A DNA stretch of 19,135 nucleotides from Desulfocorpusculum sp964414345 (GTDB lineage: Bacteria; Desulfobacterota; Desulfocorpusculales; Desulfocorpusculum): the NCBI GenBank assembly GCA_964414345.1, contig CAYPWF010000066.1, positions 1 to 19,135 of the forward strand, read 5' to 3'. Both the position numbers and the translations under genes were made by a program. Positions within the stretch are counted from its first letter, which is position 1; the number at the start of each line of letters is the position of its first letter. This document shows, one piece after another, positions 14,046-19,135 of the stretch. Under the pieces are notes generated by a model. That model did no database searches, was not told the origin of the DNA, and saw nothing but the letters and a program-made list of their open reading frames with translations.

Positions 14046-14723
14046 TCACCCGGCCTGGTCACTATCCCCAGACTCGCTGTTTCGCCTTTCCACTTCCATT
14101 ATGCGGTAACCTGCCTGTTTGAGCCTTTCAAGAAGCTCCTCGGGCTTCTCAGTCTCCACCCTCAGCACCACCTTCCTGCCGGATCCCTCTTTCTGCTTGA
14201 GGGTGAATATGCTGTGGAGCACAGCCCCTGTCTCTTCAACCCTCTGGGAAATCTCCCTGAGGGTCCCCGGACCCATCACCACGTCTTGGAGGGTCACACC
14301 CACCCATCTTTCCCTGACACCCAACACCTGGGCAAAGGTCTCGAATATCTCCTCGTAAGACACAGTGCCCACAAGCTTGCCTTCCTCCATCACCGGGAAG
14401 AAGCTAACCCCCAGCTCCGCACCCTTTCTCATGGCCTCTTCCACCGGCTCATCAGCCGATATGGTCTTGGGCTTCCTGATCATGAGATCCTTAACTTTGA
14501 GGCGTTCGTTGAAATAACGAAGCTCATATACGTTTTGCCTAGAGGTGACGTAAGTGGCAGCCTCGTAAAGGTCTCTTCGGCGAAGTATCCCACGCAGAAC
14601 CCCGTTGTCCACCACGGGCACATAGCGAAGCCCATGGCGTTGAACCAGCTCCTGGGCCTCTCTCACCATCGCCTCGCTGCTTATGCTCAAGGGATTCCGC
14701 CGCATCCAGTTCCTGACGATCAT
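14046..14723 (-). CDS. Tandem CBS domain plus ACT-like domain protein
   Basis: A 225-residue cytoplasmic protein with two CBS motifs (about 1-60 and 75-135; the second begins KVKDLMIRKPKTIS) and a C-terminal ACT-like domain (about 143-213, beginning WVGVTLQDVVMGPGTLREI). CBS pairs bind adenosyl ligands (AMP, ATP, SAM) and ACT domains bind small metabolites, so this is probably an energy- or ligand-sensing regulator, similar in layout to AcuB-type proteins. Its ATG overlaps the stop of the Tm-1-like gene (14720-14723), and ubiX follows one base after its stop. It could regulate the CoA ligase or the decarboxylase post-translationally; that is inference. It has no DNA-binding domain. Confidence 0.85.
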   Translation of the reverse strand: MIVRNWMRRNPLSISSEAMVREAQELVQRHGLRYVPVVDNGVLRGILRRRDLYEAATYVTSRQNVYELRYFNERLKVKDLMIRKPKTISADEPVEEAMRKGAELGVSFFPVMEEGKLVGTVSYEEIFETFAQVLGVRERWVGVTLQDVVMGPGTLREISQRVEETGAVLHSIFTLKQKEGSGRKVVLRVETEKPEELLERLKQAGYRIMEVERRNSESGDSDQAG

Positions 14724-15904
14724 GCGCTTGCTCCTCCTTGCAGGAGCCCCTCCATGAGGCTGACCGCCTCCAAGGCGAATCGCTCCTCGTTAATGTGGGC
14801 CTGCACTCGGCGCACCCTCCTGCCCCCCACAAGCCCCTTTTCCAAGACGGCCAGAAGCGCTTCCCTGGATTCAGGGTCATAAAGGGGCATTTCAGGTGCA
14901 TCAGCCTCTGACCACCCCAAAGTAGGGACCAGTATTTCCACCGGCCCCCTGTACAGGTTGAGCCTCCTGGCCAGATCCTGCCCCAGCCTGGCTGACTCCC
15001 CGGGCTCCAGCCCTATGGCAGAGCGGAAATCGTAGAAAAATAGTTTCCGGCCAAGGTAGCGCTCCGGGACCGAGTCCTTGGTGAACTCCAACACCGCGCA
15101 GTCGAGCCCCCCTGGGATGACCAGTCTGGGGAGAGCCTTGTCTGGGGGGCTGAAAAGCCGCACCTGACCGGCCCCGCGGCAATAACCTCCCATCATGTCG
15201 TCGGCCAGTTCGTGCAGGGCCAGATCCAGGATGCCATGAAAGTAGCCGCCTACAGCCATCTCCTCCATGGCCCTGCCGCCGGTGCCGTTGGCGTGAAAGG
15301 CCACCACCTCGTATCCTCTCTGTTCCAGGAGCCCCCTGATGCGCTGGGCGGCCTCGGTCACGAACCCGAAGCTCGTCATGGCTATGGTGGCGCGGCGGGG
15401 CTGCGGGCTCCACCCTGCCTTGCTCATGGCGCAGACGGCCGCAGCAGCCTGATCCAGGATCCTGCCTGTGACCGAGTTCACGCCTATCAGGTCGGCCACG
15501 CTGTGGATCATGGTGATATCGCTGGTGGAGACAATAGAGGAGAGATCCCTGGAAGCCACTGTGGAGACCATCACCTTGGGGAAGCCTATGGGCAGTTGCC
15601 TCATCACCGTGGTGGCCATGTGGGTGCCGGTGCCGCCCCCGCAGGAGATGAGCCCCGAGATCTCACCGGATTTCTGAAGAACCGAGACCTCAGCTTTGGC
15701 TCTCTGGAGGACCTTTTCCACCGCGTCCTCCCTGGCCATCCGGCCCCTCACCCCCAGGTCCAGATCAGGGGGGAAGGCTGGCGGGCCCAGGGTGCCTATG
15801 TTGATGGTCAAAACGGGCATCCCCCGGCGAGTCACGGCCTCTCTCAGGAAAAGGTGCTCTTCCCCCTTGGAGTCAAGGGTGCCCATCACGGCTATGGAGC
15901 CCAT
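14720..15904 (-). CDS. Tm-1-like ATP-binding (UPF0261) protein, canonical paralogue
   Basis: A 394-residue member of the UPF0261/Tm-1 family, related to the N-terminal domain of the tomato Tm-1 resistance protein, which binds ATP. Family motifs are clear: GTLDSKG (8-14), SCGGGTGTHMA, IGFPKVMVST, the central VAFHANGTGGRAMEEM, GGYCRGAGQVRL, PGGLDCAVLEF and the C-terminal AHINE. The biochemical function of bacterial members is not established. The frame opens 9 codons earlier (15931), but ATG 15904 lies one base after the stop of the 70-residue gene (TGA-G-ATG) and begins at the conserved strand MGSIAVMG. A second, diverged copy lies at 17656-18930. Association with a CoA ligase and UbiD/UbiX suggests a metabolic role, by inference. 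Confidence 0.88.
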   Translation of the reverse strand: MGSIAVMGTLDSKGEEHLFLREAVTRRGMPVLTINIGTLGPPAFPPDLDLGVRGRMAREDAVEKVLQRAKAEVSVLQKSGEISGLISCGGGTGTHMATTVMRQLPIGFPKVMVSTVASRDLSSIVSTSDITMIHSVADLIGVNSVTGRILDQAAAAVCAMSKAGWSPQPRRATIAMTSFGFVTEAAQRIRGLLEQRGYEVVAFHANGTGGRAMEEMAVGGYFHGILDLALHELADDMMGGYCRGAGQVRLFSPPDKALPRLVIPGGLDCAVLEFTKDSVPERYLGRKLFFYDFRSAIGLEPGESARLGQDLARRLNLYRGPVEILVPTLGWSEADAPEMPLYDPESREALLAVLEKGLVGGRRVRRVQAHINEERFALEAVSLMEGLLQGGASA

Positions 15905-15905
15905 C

Positions 15906-16118
15906 TCAGCCCTGCTCCTGATCCAGGGCATCGCTTAGGTTAAGCCGCAACATGCGTACGCTGGCCAGGATTCTCCTGGCGTTTCTCTCCAATGCCTGGA
16001 TTCCTTTGGCCTCCTGGAGAAGCTCACGCGTGGTCTCCTCCAGCTCGCGCACCAGCAGCCCGAGTCTGGCCAGATCAGCGCCTGGGCCTCCGACACACAG
16101 TCCCTCATTGAGCCCCAT
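15906..16118 (-). CDS. Small helical (coiled-coil-like) protein of unknown function
   Basis: A 70-residue protein with no family I recognise. After a short Gly/Cys-containing start (MGLNEGLCVGGPG) the rest is predicted as one or two amphipathic helices rich in Leu, Glu and Arg with heptad-like Leu spacing (RLGLLVRELEETTRELL and ALERNARRILASVRML), so it may be a coiled-coil oligomerisation or adaptor protein. Its ATG overlaps the ligase stop (TGATG) and a good GGAGGAG lies about 4 bases upstream (16123-16129). It ends one base before the next start. This tight coupling on both sides is the main evidence that it is a real gene. Confidence 0.7.
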   Translation of the reverse strand: MGLNEGLCVGGPGADLARLGLLVRELEETTRELLQEAKGIQALERNARRILASVRMLRLNLSDALDQEQG

Positions 16119-17467
16119 CAATCTCCTCCATGAACCTTTCGAAGGTCCTTGAACCTTCTTGCCTTGACCTCGTATCTGGGCAGGGACCCATAGGGGTGAA
16201 AACTTATCTCATAGCCCAGATTGGTCTTGAGCCTGAGCTGGTCCACCAGCCTGGAGAGCACCTTTTGCTGGCGCGCCTGTGCCCACGGCTGGAGCTCCAC
16301 CTTGAGGGCGATCCTGTCTGCGTCACCCTCCCTGGTGACCACCACCTCATACTCGTCCCCCAGCTCCGGGATGGACCTCACCACGTCCTCTATGGCCGTG
16401 GGAGCCAGCAGCACGCCCTTCACCTTGGTTATGTCGTCCGCCCGGCCCAGGACCCCGCCCCGGATGAGCCTGAAGCTCCTCCCACACGGGCAAGGCTCCC
16501 CAGACCACATGATGATGTCCTTGGAGTCGAACCGCACGCATGGCTGGGCAAGCCGGTCCAAGGCCGTTATCACCATCCTGCCGGGCTTGCCCGGCTCCTC
16601 AATGAGCTTTCCAGTCTCCAGGTCCTCGATCTGCACAAGGAACATGGCCTCGTTGACGTGAAGCCCGCCCGGCTGCTCCTCGCACTCGTAGCTCCAAGCC
16701 CCTATCTCCGTGGCGCCCACGTGGTCGAACACCTTGGCCCCCCATGCCTCCTGTATCCTCTGCTTGGTGGCGGGCACACTGGCACCTGGCTCCCCCGCAC
16801 AGGTGATCCTCCTCACCCGGAGATCCTTGGGGGGCTCAAGGCCCAGCTTTTTCCTGGCCACGTCGGCCATGGCCAGCATATATGTGGGGGTTCCCATCAT
16901 GGCAGTGGCCCTCACCTCCTGCATCTTGAGGACCCTGGCCTCTGTGCTGAGCACCCCGCCCGGGACCACCTCGCACCCGAGTTTCTCCGCCCCGTAGTGC
17001 CCTGCCCAGAAGGCCACGAAAACGTTGTACCCGAAGGGGATGAAGACCCTGTCACGGTTCCTGTAGCCCTGTGCGTACAGTATGTAGGCCCAGCACTCCG
17101 ACCACCATTCCCAGTCCTCCCAGGTGTCAGGCTGGTAAACGGGCTGGCCGGTGGTGCCGCTTGTCTGGCGGAACTCGGTCACCTCCTCCAGGGGGACACA
17201 GAGCATCTCTCCATAGGGGAAGGGTTCCTTGCCCTGGATTCCCCGCATCATGGATTTCTCCACCTTGGGCACCAGGGTGATGTCCTCCAGTGTGCGCACA
17301 TCCCCGGGCCTGAGCCCTGCCTCATCGTAGAGCTTTCTGTGGAAGCGGGAACGCTCGTACGCCCACTTGAGAATGCGCTTGAACTTCCGCAATTGAAGTT
17401 CTCGTAGTCTTTCCTCTTCCATAGCCTCCAATATGGGATTCCACATGCGGTCTGCGTTGGGGTGCAT
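16118..17467 (-). CDS. Phenylacetate-CoA ligase-like AMP-forming enzyme
   Basis: The 449-residue protein is a PaaK-type adenylate-forming ligase, which activates an acid with ATP and transfers it to CoA. The A3 loop is QTSGTTGQPV (101-110), the A5-like motif is DHVGATEIG, the A8-like motif is GRADDITKVKGV, and the small C-terminal domain ends with GSLPRYEVKARRFKDLR carrying the expected lysine. A cysteine set, C-P-C-G in the SGEPCPCGR segment, is typical of PaaK relatives. Length fits. ATG 17467 has GGAGGAG 3 bases upstream. A 188-bp gap without a convincing gene separates it from the Tm-1-like gene before it. The acid is unknown; aryl acids such as benzoate or phenylacetate derivatives are plausible, given UbiD and UbiX in the same series. 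Confidence 0.88.
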   Translation of the reverse strand: MHPNADRMWNPILEAMEEERLRELQLRKFKRILKWAYERSRFHRKLYDEAGLRPGDVRTLEDITLVPKVEKSMMRGIQGKEPFPYGEMLCVPLEEVTEFRQTSGTTGQPVYQPDTWEDWEWWSECWAYILYAQGYRNRDRVFIPFGYNVFVAFWAGHYGAEKLGCEVVPGGVLSTEARVLKMQEVRATAMMGTPTYMLAMADVARKKLGLEPPKDLRVRRITCAGEPGASVPATKQRIQEAWGAKVFDHVGATEIGAWSYECEEQPGGLHVNEAMFLVQIEDLETGKLIEEPGKPGRMVITALDRLAQPCVRFDSKDIIMWSGEPCPCGRSFRLIRGGVLGRADDITKVKGVLLAPTAIEDVVRSIPELGDEYEVVVTREGDADRIALKVELQPWAQARQQKVLSRLVDQLRLKTNLGYEISFHPYGSLPRYEVKARRFKDLRKVHGGD

Positions 17468-17655
17468 AGGCTCCTCCGGGAAAATCTCCTTCTCATCACC
17501 AGCTCATCGCACAATACCCGCCTTCTGGAGCCACAGGAGAGCTCGACCACCCAGGCTCCGGCACCTGCCGCCGCCTCACACAGGATTCACTCACATCCCG
17601 CAATCGCCCAGGGGGCGGCGGCCTGCTCACGGAACAACTGTACCGGCCGCTGAGT

Positions 17656-18930
17656 TCACCCGGCCTCTTCCTCGAGGATCTGCTCCAGTTGCTCCACAAC
17701 AGCCCTGGCAAAGGCAGGTTCGTTGATGTGGGCATCCACCTCCTCAACCAGTATTTCGGGGTGAAGGCTCTCCCTGAGTGCACGGACGAAACACCGGTCT
17801 GCTTCCGGGTCATGGAGAGGCCCCCCCTCCACGCTCAGGGAGGAGAAGCCCCTGAGAGGGATCAGGAATCTCACCATGTTCTTCCTGGGGTGCTGGTTCA
17901 GCCTCTGGGCCACTTCCCTGGCCACCATCACCATCTCCTCACCACTGGTTCGGGCCTGAACCCGCATGGCATCTTGCACCAGAAGCTTCCTCTGGGCAAG
18001 GGCCCGCTCCACCCATAGGGGGTCGGCCTTGTCCCTGCGCTCCACGGGCCCACAGCTCAGCATGTCGAAGCCGCAGGGGGCCAGGAGGTAAGGAGTCTTA
18101 CTTTTCACAGCCCCCAGGAGCCTCTCCGGGCCAGCGTCCCTGTTGCCTCCCAGGAGGTGTTCGCTCAGACCGGCCGGCACCAGATCAACGAATGCCTGGA
18201 ACAGCCCCTGGCCCACAAGGTCCTCGGCAGCCCGATCCCCCATGCCGGTGGCGTGAAAGGATATGAGGTTGTAGCCTCGCTCCTCCAGAAGAGCCCTTAC
18301 CTGCTGGGCCCCCTTATCGCAGAAGCCCAGCTCGGTGAGGGCTACGGATGGGCGTTCCTCCCTGGCCACCGGCGCCCATTTCTCCACCATGCCGCAGATG
18401 GCACCACAGGCATTGTTCATGAGGGCCCGCACCAGGGGGTTCGTGCCCACGGTGTCCACCACGGTGTGCATTACCGTTATGTCCCTGAGACCAAAGAACT
18501 GAGAGAACTTCCCTGCATAGGCAGGCATGGCCAGGGCACTGGAGACCAGGAGCTTGGGGAAACCAAAGGGGAGGGCCTTGAGGGCTGGAAGGGCGATGGT
18601 GCTGGTGGTCATACCCCCCACCGCCACCACCCCCCCAAGCTGACCTGAGACCTGCAGCTCCACCAGCTTTCTGGTGAGCCCCTGGGACATGGCCGAGGTG
18701 GCCTTCTCCCTGTCCTTTTCGGCCAGTTCCTTTATGCCCCAGGTCTGGATACCGCCCAGGAGGGCAAGCTCTGAACTGGAAACATCCGGCTTCAGGGCGG
18801 GGGAAATCCCCCCGACTCCCAGGCTGGTGTCAATGAGTAAGGTCCCCATGCCCCTGGAGCGTATCTTCTCGCAAAGTAGACCCAGGGCCTCCTCCCGCTC
18901 GTCCAGCATTCCAACAATTCCTACGGCCAC
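17656..18930 (-). CDS. Diverged Tm-1-like (UPF0261) protein
   Basis: A 424-residue paralogue of the canonical Tm-1-like protein at 14720-15904. Shared landmarks in the same order are a VGGMTTST loop, FGFPKLLVSS, SFHATGMGDRAAEDL, GGNRDAGPERL, PCGFDMLSCGP and a C-terminal AHINE. However, the N-terminal GTLDSKG of the family is GMLDERE here, GGGTGT is GGMTTS, and the central region is otherwise altered. The nucleotide or substrate site therefore probably differs, or this copy is a structural partner. The start is GTG at 18930, with a GGGGGG-rich ribosome site just upstream; the fold begins immediately (AVGIVGML). It follows the UbiD-like gene after 31 bases. Confidence 0.82.
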   Translation of the reverse strand: MAVGIVGMLDEREEALGLLCEKIRSRGMGTLLIDTSLGVGGISPALKPDVSSSELALLGGIQTWGIKELAEKDREKATSAMSQGLTRKLVELQVSGQLGGVVAVGGMTTSTIALPALKALPFGFPKLLVSSALAMPAYAGKFSQFFGLRDITVMHTVVDTVGTNPLVRALMNNACGAICGMVEKWAPVAREERPSVALTELGFCDKGAQQVRALLEERGYNLISFHATGMGDRAAEDLVGQGLFQAFVDLVPAGLSEHLLGGNRDAGPERLLGAVKSKTPYLLAPCGFDMLSCGPVERRDKADPLWVERALAQRKLLVQDAMRVQARTSGEEMVMVAREVAQRLNQHPRKNMVRFLIPLRGFSSLSVEGGPLHDPEADRCFVRALRESLHPEILVEEVDAHINEPAFARAVVEQLEQILEEEAG

Positions 18931-18961
18931 CTTGCCACCCCCCTTCTCTTGCAGCTCTTTC

Positions 18962-19135
18962 TTACAAGCCCAGCTCGCTCCACCGCTCCTTCACCCTCTT
19001 GAGCACTTCTGGGTCCAGCTCTATGGGGATGGGCTGCTCCTTCCATTCGTAGGGGATCGTTGCGGCTATCAGAAGCCTTCCGGTGATGTCTCTGGCGGCT
19101 ATGGGCAGGGAGGGGGCAAGGGGGGTGGATCTGCC
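18962..19135 (-). CDS. C-terminus of a UbiD-family (de)carboxylase, cut by window edge
   Basis: Only the last 57 residues are present; the 5' part lies beyond the window. The frame is open to the edge and ends with TAA (18962-18964). The sequence TGRLLIAATIPYEWKEQPIP followed by LDPEVLKRVKERWSELGL matches the usual end of UbiD proteins (an IDAT-like segment, then DPxV...W.EL), with Ala where Asp of IDAT is common. UbiD enzymes use prenylated FMN to add or remove CO2 on aromatic or alpha,beta-unsaturated acids; the catalytic Glu/Arg lie upstream and cannot be seen. UbiX in the same series supports the call. Substrate and direction (carboxylation or decarboxylation) are open. Confidence 0.7.
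   Translation of the reverse strand, partial: GRSTPLAPSLPIAARDITGRLLIAATIPYEWKEQPIPIELDPEVLKRVKERWSELGL

Noticed and set aside
16130..17407. A 425-codon open frame on the + strand
   Set aside because: It lies wholly antisense to the PaaK-like ligase gene, is rich in His, Leu, Pro and Gly as expected for a mirror of GC-rich codons, and has no family motif.

Overview
The window is a GC-rich stretch of bacterial DNA containing a 100-N scaffold gap, so it is probably a metagenome-assembled or draft genome. The gene content (a superoxide-reductase-like protein, a UbiD/UbiX decarboxylase pair, a phenylacetate-CoA-ligase-like enzyme, short palindromic intergenic repeats) suggests an anaerobic bacterium, perhaps of the former Deltaproteobacteria (Desulfobacterota). 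That placement is inference from style and gene content; there is no rRNA or other marker here to prove it.

Layout. (1) Positions 1-1295 are gene-poor: a palindromic repeat, a leader with an unusually strong but orphan Shine-Dalgarno sequence, and a small exported-protein gene that appears broken. (2) A GT4 glycosyltransferase (1296-2591, + strand) is the only clear intact + strand gene. It overlaps tail-to-tail by 106 bp with the last gene of the next unit. (3) Positions 2486-12108 (- strand) form a long, tightly packed gene series read right to left: miaB, a PHP-domain phosphoesterase, a membrane-anchored transglutaminase-like protein, an ABC exporter ATPase and permease, an alpha/beta hydrolase, an MGMT-type DNA methyltransferase, a Tat-exported superoxide-reductase-like protein and a GT39/ArnT-type membrane glycosyltransferase. 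Most junctions overlap by ATGA or are separated by a few bases. (4) Positions 12109-12780 hold no gene but contain a tandem copy of a ~140-bp multi-hairpin repeat, the N gap and a 9-bp minisatellite. (5) A small four-cysteine protein stands alone (12781-13086). (6) Positions 13457-19135 (- strand) form a second coupled series: the C-terminus of a UbiD-family decarboxylase (cut by the window edge), a diverged Tm-1-like (UPF0261) protein, a PaaK-type CoA ligase, a 70-residue helical protein, a canonical Tm-1-like protein, a CBS-CBS-ACT protein and UbiX, ending at a strong hairpin.

How the genes may work together. UbiX makes the prenylated FMN that UbiD needs, so having both in one series with an acyl-CoA ligase suggests a pathway that carboxylates or decarboxylates an (aromatic or unsaturated) acid and activates an acid as its CoA ester. 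Two unequal Tm-1-like proteins, a possible ligand-sensing CBS/ACT protein and a tiny helical protein embedded in this series are not part of any pathway I know; this is the best candidate for an undescribed system in the window. The first series looks like a mixed housekeeping and envelope cluster (tRNA modification, DNA repair, oxidative protection, export, glycan transfer).
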